A stretch of 64,000 nt of DNA from Janthinobacterium sp. 64 (GCF_002813325.1 NZ_PHUG01000001.1:124001-188000); one strand, 5' to 3'. Counted from the first letter of the stretch, positions 36,834-45,457 are shown. Notes: a model not told the origin generated them from the letters alone. Made by a program: numbers and translations.

Positions 36834-37496
36834 ATGACGAACGATAAGGAAAACGAACCGGCGCGCGCGCGCATCCTGCAGGCGGCGGCGGACCTGTTTG
36901 CCGACGACGGCTACAAGAACACCTCCGTGCGCCGCATCTGCGAGGCGGCCCACGTCAACGTGGCAATGGTGAATTATTACTTTCATAGCAAGGAAGAGCT
37001 GCACCTGGCCGCTTTTGACCATGCGCGCGAGCTGGCGCGGGCCTCGGCTGCCGACGTGGCCGCCGCCAGCGCGCAGGCGCAGCTGCCGCCGGTGCAACAG
37101 TTGCGCCTGGCTATCGAGGCGCTCGTGTCCGACATGCTGCGCTCGGGGCCGGCATCCTTGTTCAGCCGGTTGGTGGCGCGCGAACTGATCGAGCCGACTG
37201 CCGCCATCCACAAGCTGGCCGAGCGCAATGTGCGGCCCCAGCACGCGCTGTTCACGGGTTTGATCCGTGGCGTGGTGGGGCCGGCCATGCCGGCGGACGT
37301 GGTGCAGAAATGCGTGTTCAGCGTGATCGGCCAGGCCGTGTTCTATGCCCGTTCGCGCATCGTGCATGAACTGGTGGCGCCGGAAATCACCTATGACGAG
37401 GCGGGCATCGCCAGCATCGCGCGCCACGTCGCGCAATTTTCGCTGGCGGCCCTGGAAGGCATGCGCCTTCAATACACCGCGCAGGCGGGCGCATGA
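36834..37496 (+). CDS. TetR-family regulator (CecR/YbiH-like)
   Basis: A 220-residue repressor with the N-terminal HTH RILQAAADLFADDGYKNTSVRRICEAAHVNVAMVNYYFHSKEEL (13-56) and a C-terminal helical domain resembling the DUF1956 group to which E. coli CecR belongs. Its stop overlaps the next start (ATGA), so regulator and exporter are cotranslated and probably respond to the exporter's substrate. Two palindromes flank its -10 box. Confidence 0.88.
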   Translation: MTNDKENEPARARILQAAADLFADDGYKNTSVRRICEAAHVNVAMVNYYFHSKEELHLAAFDHARELARASAADVAAASAQAQLPPVQQLRLAIEALVSDMLRSGPASLFSRLVARELIEPTAAIHKLAERNVRPQHALFTGLIRGVVGPAMPADVVQKCVFSVIGQAVFYARSRIVHELVAPEITYDEAGIASIARHVAQFSLAALEGMRLQYTAQAGA

Positions 37497-38701
37497 AGGC
37501 GCGCAAGCTGACCCTGGTGCTGGCCGGGCTGGCCATGCTGGGCCCGTTCGCCACCGATACTTTCTTGCCATCGTTTCCCGCGATCGGCACGCATTTCGAC
37601 GTCAGCAGCGTGCTGGTGCAGCAGACCCTGAGCGTCTACCTGGCTGCCTACGCCTTCATGACCTTGTTCTACGGCACCTTGTCCGATTCGTTCGGCCGCC
37701 GTCCCGTGATCCTCGCTTCCTTGCTGATCTTCGCCATCGGTTCCATCGGCGCCGCGTTTGCACCGAGCTTTGGCTGGCTGCTGTTCTTCCGCGGCATGCA
37801 GGGCGCCTCGGCGGGAGCGGGCAGGGTCATCGGTCAAGCCATCGTGCGCGACACCTTGTCGGGCGCGGCCGCGCAAAAGATGCTGGCCAACATCATGATG
37901 GTGTTCGGCATCGCGCCCGCCATCGCGCCCATCATCGGCGGCTGGCTGCACGTGGCCTACGGCTGGCAATCGACGTTCGTGTTCACCTTTGCCGTCACAG
38001 TGTTGCTGGCGCTGGCCTGCCTGAAAGGCTTGCCGGAAAGTTTGGCCGTCGAGCAACGCCAGCCTTTCCACCCAGGCAATATCGCGCGCAATTACTGGCT
38101 GGCCTTGCGCCACCGGGCATTCCTCTTGCGCTCGCTGGCCGTGGCCTTCGCCTTTGGCGGCTTCGCCCTGTACATCGCCTCGGCCCCGCATTTTATTTTG
38201 GAACTGCTGCGCCTGCCGGAAACGGCGTTTGGCTGGATGTTCATCCCCATGGTGGCCGGTTTGGTGCTGGGCTCGGCGCTGTCGGGCAAGCTGGCCCATG
38301 CGGTGAAAAGCACCGTGCTGGTGCGCTGGGGCTTGCTGGCCATGGCGGCCACGGGCGCGCTCAATATTGCTTACAACCACTGGTTTGCCGCCAGCATCCC
38401 GTTCGCCGTCGTGCCCGTGATGCTGTATGCGTTCGGCATGTCGCTGGCCTTGCCGGGCATGACCATGTCGACGCTCGACATTTTCCCGCAGATGCGGGGC
38501 CTGGCCGCGTCCCTGCAAAACTTCGTGCAAATGCTGGTGTTTGCGCTGGTGTCCGGTTTTGTCGCACCGTTGCTGTTCGACAGCGCCTTCAAGCTGGCGC
38601 TGGGACAGGCGTCGGCCGTCGTGCTCGCTGCCGTGTTCTGGTGGCTGGGCAGCCGGCAAGGGGCGGAAAACGGTGCAACGGGGCTTATTAAGACGACATG
38701 A
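37493..38701 (+). CDS. Bcr/CflA-family MFS drug exporter
   Basis: A 402-residue, 12-helix transporter. Features include LAMLGPFATDTFLPSFPAIG at helix 1, the loop 2-3 motif GTLSDSFGRRPVILAS, and RVIGQAIVRDTLSG before helix 5, all characteristic of the Bcr/CflA group exporting bicyclomycin, chloramphenicol or sulfonamides. It overlaps the tetR stop by four bases. The last residues are polar and cytoplasmic. The specific substrate is unknown. Confidence 0.9.
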   Translation: MKARKLTLVLAGLAMLGPFATDTFLPSFPAIGTHFDVSSVLVQQTLSVYLAAYAFMTLFYGTLSDSFGRRPVILASLLIFAIGSIGAAFAPSFGWLLFFRGMQGASAGAGRVIGQAIVRDTLSGAAAQKMLANIMMVFGIAPAIAPIIGGWLHVAYGWQSTFVFTFAVTVLLALACLKGLPESLAVEQRQPFHPGNIARNYWLALRHRAFLLRSLAVAFAFGGFALYIASAPHFILELLRLPETAFGWMFIPMVAGLVLGSALSGKLAHAVKSTVLVRWGLLAMAATGALNIAYNHWFAASIPFAVVPVMLYAFGMSLALPGMTMSTLDIFPQMRGLAASLQNFVQMLVFALVSGFVAPLLFDSAFKLALGQASAVVLAAVFWWLGSRQGAENGATGLIKTT

Positions 38702-38811
38702 CGGGCCCTGGAAAAGAGTGGCATGCTTTCTGCTTTGTTACACTGTGACCATCAGACCTTGCCGCAGGCGGTGTGGGTCTAAGCAGTTTTGCAACTTTAC
38801 CTTTAGCTATC

Positions 38812-40158
38812 ATGCACTTGATTAACTCCAGTTTGAACCACGCCTTGCGCGTGCCGCTGGCTGCGGAAATCCACTCGCGGCCGTTTTTGCAGCTCGATGC
38901 CCCCGAACTGATCACCCATCTGGCCGTCTACAAGGATGACAGCGCGGCGCCCGGTGCGTCGAATATGGCGGCCCAGCACGCCACCCTGGCGGCCCTGTGC
39001 ACGCATTTCGGCGTCACGCCGCCCGCCGCCGAAGCCAAGTATTTTTATTACGACTTTGGCCGCTTCCGCCTGAAATGGGAATGCCATACGGAATTTGCCA
39101 CGTTTACCTTCGCCGAGCATCCGGGCGCCGCCTTGCCCCTGGAACAGGCGTTTGAGCGCATGCCCCTGGAACAATTGCCGCAGCAGTGGCTGGCAGGCTT
39201 GAAGGGCAAGCTGATGGTGGCAGCCCACGTGGTGCTGGAACAGGCATTGGCCCCGGCCGAGATCTTCATGCAGGGCTTGTCGCGTGTGTTCGAGGGCAAT
39301 ACCCTGGCCGGCAGCAAAGTATTGCAGGGCGGCGAATTGTGGACCGATTTTACGATCCAGTCCGATGGCTTCAGCCGTTTCGTCATCCGCGATGCGGGCA
39401 TGCACTCGCAGCAGTCGGGCCGGCTGGTGCAGCGCGTGCTGGAAATCGAAACCTACCGCATGATGGCTTTATTGGGCTTGCCCTACGCCATGCAGGCGGC
39501 GCCATCCTTGAACGCCATCGAAAACGAATTGGCCACCCTGGCCGCCGCCATGGTCGACACGGATGACGCGCCGGGCCTGGCCAAGGCCGACGAGGGCGTT
39601 GCTGAGCAAGCCTTGCTTGACCGCATCACGCGCCTGGCCGCCCGCATTGAAAAGCTGTCACTCGACAATAGCTACCGTTTTTCCGCCTCGAAAGCCTACA
39701 TGGGTCTCGTGAAAGCGCGCATCGAGGAGTTGCGCGAAGAGCGCATCGAGGGCATTCCCACGGTCGAGGAATTCATGGACCGCCGCTTGACGCCCGCCAT
39801 GAATACCTGCGAAGCGATGGCCAGCCGCCAGGAAGCGATGGCGCAGCGCATTGCCAACACGAATGACTTGCTGCGCACGCGCGTGGGCATCGTGCAGGAA
39901 TTGCAGAACCGGCAAATCCTGCAATCGATGAACGCGCGCGCCGCGCAGCAACTGCAACTGCAGCAAGCGGTGGAAGGCTTGTCGGTTGCCGCCATTTCGT
40001 ATTACGTGATCGGCCTGTTCAGCTACACGGGCAAGGCGGCCAAGGTGATGGGCTTGCCCGTGAATCCGGAAATCCTCGTCGGTGCGCTGGTGCCGTTCGT
40101 GGCAGCGGCCGTGTGGCTGGGGCTGCGGCGCATGCATCACAAGCTGCACGCGGACTGA
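38812..40158 (+). CDS. DUF3422 family membrane-anchored protein
   Basis: A 448-residue protein with a globular N-terminal domain opening ALRVPLAAEIHSRPFLQLDAPELITHLAVY, a hallmark of DUF3422. A long helical stretch with probable coiled coil follows (~270-400, rich in Glu, Arg, Gln), and two membrane helices lie near the C-terminus (~393-413 and 422-440). The start at 38812 (MHLINSSLNH) is chosen over one 39 bp upstream by fit to the family opening; no strong ribosome-binding site is seen. Function is not established. Confidence 0.83.
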   Translation: MHLINSSLNHALRVPLAAEIHSRPFLQLDAPELITHLAVYKDDSAAPGASNMAAQHATLAALCTHFGVTPPAAEAKYFYYDFGRFRLKWECHTEFATFTFAEHPGAALPLEQAFERMPLEQLPQQWLAGLKGKLMVAAHVVLEQALAPAEIFMQGLSRVFEGNTLAGSKVLQGGELWTDFTIQSDGFSRFVIRDAGMHSQQSGRLVQRVLEIETYRMMALLGLPYAMQAAPSLNAIENELATLAAAMVDTDDAPGLAKADEGVAEQALLDRITRLAARIEKLSLDNSYRFSASKAYMGLVKARIEELREERIEGIPTVEEFMDRRLTPAMNTCEAMASRQEAMAQRIANTNDLLRTRVGIVQELQNRQILQSMNARAAQQLQLQQAVEGLSVAAISYYVIGLFSYTGKAAKVMGLPVNPEILVGALVPFVAAAVWLGLRRMHHKLHAD

Positions 40159-40231
40159 ACAGGACGACGCTGCGCTGTCATTTTTGCTATCTTCCAACAT
40201 TCGACCGTCAGGTGTTTTGAAAGGAAGTTGC

Positions 40232-41752
40232 GTGCTACCGAATGTTGGCGATGTTTACAGTGTGTTTTCGTCCGAGCTGCAGCAGTATGTGGCTTGCCAG
40301 GTCACCCGCATCAAGGATGCTTCATCGTCCAGGCCGCTAGCTGCCGTGCTGGAGCTGGACTGGAGCGGCGACGCCTTGCCTGATGCGGCGGCCGTGCAAG
40401 CCATGCGGCCGCTGCTGTGCGACTATTTTTTCTGGAACAAGCGCCACGATCATTGCTATGCCACGGCGAACGTGCCGCCTGGCCATACTCTCGTTGGCAA
40501 TATCGCGCCGCTGGTCGATGTGGAAGTCAACAGCTACCGCAGCGGCTGGAACGTGGGCGACAGCGTGCTGCGCCAGCGCAACTGGGAGCGCATCGATCCG
40601 CTGCGGCGCCAGCAGTTCAAGGCCGCGTCGCGCGAGCGTGAAGTAACAGTCGGCGGCCACGTCTTCCGCCAGGACGCGACGAAAATCAATGACAGCGTCT
40701 TGCAGGCGCTGGGCGACTTGTCCGAGCTGGAGCAACTGCCTTGCCTGATGTCGATCGAGACCCGCCATGGCACGCCAGCCTTGATGGAGTTTGTCCAAGG
40801 CAATCCCTTCATCAATGAGCTGGACTGGCAATCATCGACGGTGCCTGCGCTCGATTTCAGCGGCAGCGGCCTGGAACGCCTGATCCTGCAGCCCGATGGC
40901 GTCAGCAGCCTGGTCTTGAACGCAGGCCTGGGCCTGCTCGCGCTGCGCAGCGCGCCATCGCCGGCGCTGCGCATCAAGGATGGCGCCGATGGCCGCCATC
41001 TGACACTGCAGTGCAAGCAGACGCTGCCGCCGTTCCACGGTCTCGGCCAACTGGGCGGCCTGTCGCTGGTCGGCATGAAAGACGTCGATCTGGCGCAGGT
41101 GGCGCAGCGCTTTCCCCATTTGACGGCCTTGCGCATCTGGGGCAAGCCGGGGCTGGCGTCGCAGATGGCCAGCCTGGCGCTGTTGACAGAGCTGCGGATG
41201 TTCACCGCCTGTGATCTGTTCGGTTACACGGCGGAGGAGTTTCCACTGGCCACGCAATTGCCGCAGCTGTCGGCCCTGTGGCTGACCAGCTTGCCGCTGG
41301 ACGCTGCCAAGGCCATCAAGGCCGGCTACAAGAAAGCGGCGGCGCTGGGCTTGGATTTGTCGGTGACCAAGGCGCGCAAGCCGGAATGGCTGGCGGAAAA
41401 TTTGCTCAACCCGTTCCGCGACTGGGATGGCCGCGAGCATATTTCCCCTGTGTATGCGAAAAAGGCGGCGCTGGCCTACAAGAACATGCTGGCCGTGACG
41501 CGTGGCATCGATGCCGCCATGACGGCGACGGCGGTTGCCGCCGCGCTGGAGGCGATGGTCACCGCCTATGTCGATGCATTCAACAAGATCGAGCGGCGGA
41601 CGAGCATCATCGAGACGGTCGAGCGCGAAGAAATTTACACGGTGCTGGCGGAACTGCTGGTGCAGCTGCGGCAGCAACTGGGCGGGCAGGGTGCCGCGCT
41701 GGTCGATGAGGCGGCCTTGCTGGAGCTGTTCGACCGCTTGCGCGAGTTCTAG
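40232..41752 (+). CDS. LRR-like protein with a helical C-terminal domain, unknown function
   Basis: A 506-residue soluble protein. Residues ~1-170 form a mixed domain. Residues ~195-360 contain irregular repeats with leucine-rich character (LERLILQPDGVSSLVLNAGLGLLALRSAP; LGGLSLVGMKDVDLAQVAQRFPHLTALRIWG; LTELRMFTACDLFGY; LSALWLTSLPL). Residues ~375-506 are helical, starting NPFRDWDGREHISPVYAKKAALAYKNML. The start is a GTG at 40232, set by AAAGGAAG six bases upstream, in preference to an ATG inside the previous gene. No signal peptide. A scaffold or protein-interaction role is likely; the partner is unknown. Confidence 0.75.
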   Translation: MLPNVGDVYSVFSSELQQYVACQVTRIKDASSSRPLAAVLELDWSGDALPDAAAVQAMRPLLCDYFFWNKRHDHCYATANVPPGHTLVGNIAPLVDVEVNSYRSGWNVGDSVLRQRNWERIDPLRRQQFKAASREREVTVGGHVFRQDATKINDSVLQALGDLSELEQLPCLMSIETRHGTPALMEFVQGNPFINELDWQSSTVPALDFSGSGLERLILQPDGVSSLVLNAGLGLLALRSAPSPALRIKDGADGRHLTLQCKQTLPPFHGLGQLGGLSLVGMKDVDLAQVAQRFPHLTALRIWGKPGLASQMASLALLTELRMFTACDLFGYTAEEFPLATQLPQLSALWLTSLPLDAAKAIKAGYKKAAALGLDLSVTKARKPEWLAENLLNPFRDWDGREHISPVYAKKAALAYKNMLAVTRGIDAAMTATAVAAALEAMVTAYVDAFNKIERRTSIIETVEREEIYTVLAELLVQLRQQLGGQGAALVDEAALLELFDRLREF

Positions 41753-41767
41753 GGCCACTGCCAGCAC

Positions 41768-41801
41768 TCTAGAAAAAAAGTTCTAGACAATGAGTTCTAG
41801 A
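41768..41801. promoter_or_regulatory. Three evenly spaced TCTAGA boxes before blaI
   Basis: TCTAGA occurs at 41768, 41782 and 41796, each 14 bp apart; the last two share the decamer AGTTCTAGAC. The array ends 17 bp before the repressor ATG and probably overlaps the promoter. It is a strong candidate operator for the BlaI-type repressor, although it is not the TACA/TGTA dyad of classical bla operators. Confidence 0.7.
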
Positions 41802-41818
41802 CTGGGTATGCTGGCGGC

Positions 41819-42211
41819 ATGTTAAAAAATACCTCCACTCTCCATCCCACGGCCGCCGAACTGGACCTGCTGCGCATCCTGTGGCAGCGCGGTCCGTCCG
41901 ACGCGCGCGCCGTGTACGAGGCCCTGGCCGCCGAGCGTGCCGACGCCAGCTACGCCACCGTGCTGCGCCAGTTGCAGCTGATGCATGGCAAGGGACTCTT
42001 GAGCCGCGATGAAAGCCAGCGGCCGCAGCTGTATGCGGCCGTCGACGCGCAGGAAAAGTTACAGACCAGCTTGCTCAAGGACTTGATCGGCAAGGTGTTT
42101 TCCGGTTCCGGCAAGGCGCTCGTGCTGACGGCGCTGCGCGAGCACGTGAGCGACGCGGAACGCCTGGAAATTGAAAAAATCCTGCGCAGCAAGGATGGCG
42201 GCGCGCCATGA
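41819..42211 (+). CDS. BlaI/MecI/CopY-family repressor
   Basis: A 130-residue winged-helix repressor: LHPTAAELDLLRILWQRGPSDARAVYEALAAERADASYATVLRQLQLMHGKGLLSRDESQRPQLYAAV covers the DNA-binding domain (8-75), and the C-terminal helices mediate dimerisation. In the family, cleavage by a membrane metalloprotease relieves repression. Its stop overlaps the start of exactly such a protease (ATGA at 42208). The array of TCTAGA boxes just upstream suggests autoregulation. Confidence 0.92.
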   Translation: MLKNTSTLHPTAAELDLLRILWQRGPSDARAVYEALAAERADASYATVLRQLQLMHGKGLLSRDESQRPQLYAAVDAQEKLQTSLLKDLIGKVFSGSGKALVLTALREHVSDAERLEIEKILRSKDGGAP

Positions 42212-43965
42212 ACCTGGACATGGGCTTGGGCATTGAGTTGGGCAAGCTTGTCCCGGCGCTGGGCTGGGTCTTGCTGTATTTTGTCTGGCAGGGCGTGATC
42301 GTCGGCGCCGTCTCCGCCGTCCTGCTCTGGCTGCTGCGCCACGCCAGCGCGCGCTGGCGCTATGCCGTGTGCGCGCTGGCACTGCTGCTGTGCCTGTGCA
42401 TTCCCGCCGTCCATCTGCTTTCTCTGCTGTCTGGCACAGCGCTGGCCCAGCTGCCCGTGGACGCGCCACCCGCCTGGCGTGCCGCGCTGCAAGCGTGGAT
42501 GCCGGCCCTGGTGCTGGCCTGGAGCGCCGGTGTCGGTCTGATGAGCTTGCGCCTGTGCCTGGGCCTGGCCTGGGTCGGCAAGCTGCGGCGCCAGGCCGTG
42601 GCCGCGCCCGCCATCTGGCAGGCGCGCCTCGATGCGCTGGCGCTGCGCATGGGCTTGCGCCAGCCTCTGCCACTGAAGCTGCACGCTGGGCTGGCCAGCC
42701 CCGTCACCGTGGGTTTCTGGCGCCCCGTCATCCTGCTGCCCGCCGCCTTGCTGAGCGGCATGCCCGTCGCCTTGCTCGAAGCGCTGCTGGCGCATGAACT
42801 GGCGCACGTGCGGCGCTGGGATTACCTGGTCAACCTCTTGCAAAGCGTGGCCGAGGCGCTGCTGTTTTTTCACCCCGTCGTCTGGTGGCTGTCGGCGCGC
42901 ATGCGGGCCGAACGGGAACAGGTGGCCGATGCGCTGGCTGCGCAAGCGCTGCAAGACCCGCAGCAGCTGGCCACGGCCCTGCATGCGCTGTCCTTGCAGA
43001 CGGCCGCGTCGCAGCATTCCGGCTTGCTGATGTCGGCCCGCGGCGGGGCACTGCTCACGCGGATCGAACGCCTGATGGCGCCCGGCCTTGATACGGCCGG
43101 CTGGAAACTGGCCGTGCCGGCCATGCTGCTGGCCTGCGCCACCTTATTGCTGCAGACGCAGGGCAAGCCCGAAGTCAGCGGGGCGACCCTGGCCGAGGCC
43201 GCCGCCGCGATGCTGGACTTGCCCGTCAGCGCCAAACACATGCTGGTATTTGACGACAGCACGGGCCAGGTGCTGATGGCGAAAGATGCGGACGCCGTCG
43301 TGCCCATCGCCTCGATCACCAAGCTGATGACGGCCATGGTGGTGCTCGATGCGGGACTCGATCCCGATGAACAGCTGCGCATCGTGCGCGCCGATGGGAA
43401 TGCTTCGCTGCAGCGCCACAGCCTGCTGGCCGATGGCGTGGCCGTGTCGCGCGGCGCGCTGTTGCAACTGGCGCTGTTGCCGTCCGAAAACCGCGCCGCC
43501 GCCGCGCTGGCGCGCACCTATCCGGGCGGCAACGCCGCGTTTCAGCAGGCACTGCAGGCGAAGATCCGCCACCTGGGTTTGCACCGCACCACCTTGCTGG
43601 ACCCCGTCGGCAGTTCGCCCGCGAATACGTCCACGGCCAGCGAGGTGGCGAAGATCGTCGCGGCAGCCGCGCGCTATCCCGACATCGCGCGCATCACCAG
43701 CCACCCGCAAGCGAGCGTGGCCGTCAATGGCAAGGTCCGTACCTTGCGCAACACCAACCCGCTGGTCGGTGGTAAAGGCTGGGACATTCTGCTGTCCAAG
43801 ACGGGCAGCAGCCACGAGGCGGGCAGTTGCCTGACCATGCGCATGCGCAGCGGCGGCAAGCACGTCACCGTGGTGCTGCTGGACGCCGACGGCGCGCAGC
43901 GGCGCTCGCTCGACGCCGGACACATCCGCGACACCCTGGCCGACAGGACTGGCCGCATGCATTGA
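42208..43965 (+). CDS. BlaR1-like M56 metalloprotease fused to an S11 penicillin-binding domain
   Basis: A 585-residue sensor-protease candidate. Residues 1-125 hold three or four membrane helices, followed by the cytoplasmic M56 protease domain with zinc motif HELAH (196-200) and a downstream Glu237 (EREQVADAL). A membrane segment follows at ~300-316. The C-terminal periplasmic part (335-585) is a D-alanyl-D-alanine carboxypeptidase/endopeptidase S11 domain with all three motifs: SITK (Ser369/Lys372), SEN (426-428) and KTG (531-533). Classical BlaR1 carries a class D beta-lactamase-like sensor instead. It is translationally coupled to blaI. It probably detects beta-lactams or peptidoglycan fragments and cleaves the repressor; it may also be catalytically active on peptidoglycan. 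Confidence 0.85.
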   Translation: MNLDMGLGIELGKLVPALGWVLLYFVWQGVIVGAVSAVLLWLLRHASARWRYAVCALALLLCLCIPAVHLLSLLSGTALAQLPVDAPPAWRAALQAWMPALVLAWSAGVGLMSLRLCLGLAWVGKLRRQAVAAPAIWQARLDALALRMGLRQPLPLKLHAGLASPVTVGFWRPVILLPAALLSGMPVALLEALLAHELAHVRRWDYLVNLLQSVAEALLFFHPVVWWLSARMRAEREQVADALAAQALQDPQQLATALHALSLQTAASQHSGLLMSARGGALLTRIERLMAPGLDTAGWKLAVPAMLLACATLLLQTQGKPEVSGATLAEAAAAMLDLPVSAKHMLVFDDSTGQVLMAKDADAVVPIASITKLMTAMVVLDAGLDPDEQLRIVRADGNASLQRHSLLADGVAVSRGALLQLALLPSENRAAAALARTYPGGNAAFQQALQAKIRHLGLHRTTLLDPVGSSPANTSTASEVAKIVAAAARYPDIARITSHPQASVAVNGKVRTLRNTNPLVGGKGWDILLSKTGSSHEAGSCLTMRMRSGGKHVTVVLLDADGAQRRSLDAGHIRDTLADRTGRMH

Positions 43966-43974
43966 TACCCCCCC

Positions 43975-44004
43975 GGGCGCGCCAGTGCGGGCGCCCATCT
44001 TTTT
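43975..44004 (+). terminator. Hairpin between the sensor and beta-lactamase genes
   Basis: GGGCGC (43975-43980) pairs with GCGCCC (43991-43996) and is followed by a T-rich tract (ATCTTTTT). It is a possible terminator or attenuator in the 56-bp gap before the metallo-beta-lactamase start. Confidence 0.45.
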
Positions 44005-44021
44005 ACACTCTGGAGATGAAG

Positions 44022-44972
44022 ATGACACTATTGGCGAAGTTGATGCTGGCTACGGTTGCGACCATGGCGGCTGGTACGGTGCAGGCGAAGAAGCTGGCGA
44101 CTGTGCAGGATAAACCGGTGAATTGTGATAATTGCAAGGAATGGAACGCGCCCGTCAAGCCGTTCAATGTCTTTGGCAATACCTGGTATGTGGGCACGGC
44201 CGGCCTGTCGGCCGTGCTGGTGACGAGTCCGCAGGGCCATATCCTGCTCGACGGCGCGCTGCCGCAATCGGCGCCCTTGATCGTGGCGAACATCAAGGCG
44301 CTGGGCTTTCGCATCGAGGATGTGAAAGTCATCCTCAATTCGCATGCGCATTGGGACCATGCGGGCGGCATCGCCGCGCTGCAACGGGCCAGCGGCGCCA
44401 CCGTGATGGCCAGCGCGGCGGCCGGCCCCGTGCTGCAAAGCGGCACCAATGGCAAGGACGATCCGCAGTACCAGGCCGATCCCGTCGTGCATGTCGCGAA
44501 AGTCGCCAAGGTCAAGGTGGTGGGCGAGGGCGAGACCGTCAAGGTAGGACCGTTGACCTTGACGGCCCACATGACGCCGGGCCACACGCCAGGCGGCACG
44601 ACGTGGACGTGGACCTCGTGCGAAGGCCAGCGCTGCCTGGACGTCGTGTATGCGGATAGCCTGAACCCGTATTCCAGTGGCGATTTTACTTACACAGGCA
44701 AAGGCGGCACGCCCGATATCTCGGCCTCGTTCGAAGCGAGCATCGCCAAGGTGGCGGCCTTGCCATGCGACATTATCATCCCCGTGCATCCGGGCACGAC
44801 GGACGTGCTGGGCAAGGCCGCCAGGCGCAGCGGTACGGACAATCCCCTGATCGACGCCAGCGCCTGCCGCGCCTATGCGGCCGAAGCGGGCGGCTTGCTG
44901 GCCAAGCGCCTGGCGAAAGAGCGGGGCGTGGCGTTACCAGCCGAAGCGAAAGGCGCGGCGCACGCGCACTAA
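44022..44972 (+). CDS. Subclass B3 metallo-beta-lactamase (THIN-B-like)
   Basis: Periplasmic zinc hydrolase of beta-lactams including carbapenems. The 316-residue precursor has a signal peptide (1-22, ending GTVQA) and the zinc ligands of subclass B3: HAHWDH (His108, His110, Asp112, His113), PGHTPGG (His188) and IPVHPG (His256). It resembles THIN-B, the chromosomal B3 enzyme described from Janthinobacterium lividum. The start at 44022 has TGGAG at good spacing; an ATG six bases earlier is too close. It lies directly after the BlaI/M56-S11 pair, which may control it. Confidence 0.93.
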   Translation: MTLLAKLMLATVATMAAGTVQAKKLATVQDKPVNCDNCKEWNAPVKPFNVFGNTWYVGTAGLSAVLVTSPQGHILLDGALPQSAPLIVANIKALGFRIEDVKVILNSHAHWDHAGGIAALQRASGATVMASAAAGPVLQSGTNGKDDPQYQADPVVHVAKVAKVKVVGEGETVKVGPLTLTAHMTPGHTPGGTTWTWTSCEGQRCLDVVYADSLNPYSSGDFTYTGKGGTPDISASFEASIAKVAALPCDIIIPVHPGTTDVLGKAARRSGTDNPLIDASACRAYAAEAGGLLAKRLAKERGVALPAEAKGAAHAH

Positions 44973-44977
44973 GCTTT

Positions 44978-45301
44978 TTACTCGGCCGCCTGCTGCTGTT
45001 TGTGCAGGCGTTTCAGAAATATCGTCATTTCCTTGACGGCTTGCAAGTCGCCTTGCTGCTGGGCCACAGTCACGCCGGTGCTCCAGGCGGCTTGCGCTTC
45101 GTCCAGCCGGCCCAGCTGGTGCAAGGCCTTGCCCAGCAGTTTCCAGGCGGCGGAATAACCAGGCTGCTGCACGGTGGCTTGCGCCAGGTGCAGCGCGGCT
45201 TGCTCGGCGTCATGGTCTTTCAGGTAAGCATCTCCCAGGCCAAAGCGCAGCAGCGCGTTGTCGCGTCCCTGCGCCAGCAGTTTCTCCAGCTTTTCACGCA
45301 T
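44978..45301 (-). CDS. TPR-repeat protein
   Basis: A 107-residue cytoplasmic protein made almost entirely of tetratricopeptide-like helices (LRFGLGDAYLKDHDAEQAALHLAQATVQQPGYSAAWKLLGKALHQLGRLDEAQAAWSTGVTVA). The start at 45301 (MREKLEKLL) is fixed by AAGGAG seven bases upstream. It converges on the beta-lactamase gene, six bases apart. The function is presumably protein binding; no partner is evident. Confidence 0.82.
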   Translation of the reverse strand: MREKLEKLLAQGRDNALLRFGLGDAYLKDHDAEQAALHLAQATVQQPGYSAAWKLLGKALHQLGRLDEAQAAWSTGVTVAQQQGDLQAVKEMTIFLKRLHKQQQAAE

Positions 45302-45430
45302 GCCCGGCTCCTTAATATGCAAGTTAATTCTTGTATATTAACGCTTGAGCGCGCGGGAAACAAGCGGGCGTTTCATCGTCCACGTCCGCCAGCAGGACAG
45401 ATATGGGCCGGGCATCGTTCAAAAATCCAT

Positions 45431-45457
45431 TAATGAGAATTCATTATCATTTATAAT
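45431..45457 (+). promoter_or_regulatory. Fur-like box overlapping a TATAAT promoter
   Basis: TAATGAGAATTCATTATCAT (45431-45450) contains GAGAAT and ATTATCAT half-sites like a Fur box with irregular spacing. It runs directly into TATAAT at 45452-45457. The receptor gene starts 41 bp further on. Confidence 0.55.

Noticed and set aside
41768..41801. TCTAGA repeats considered as a CRISPR remnant or tandem satellite
   Set aside because: The units are 6-10 bp with 14-bp spacing, only three copies, placed at a repressor promoter; an operator array explains them.
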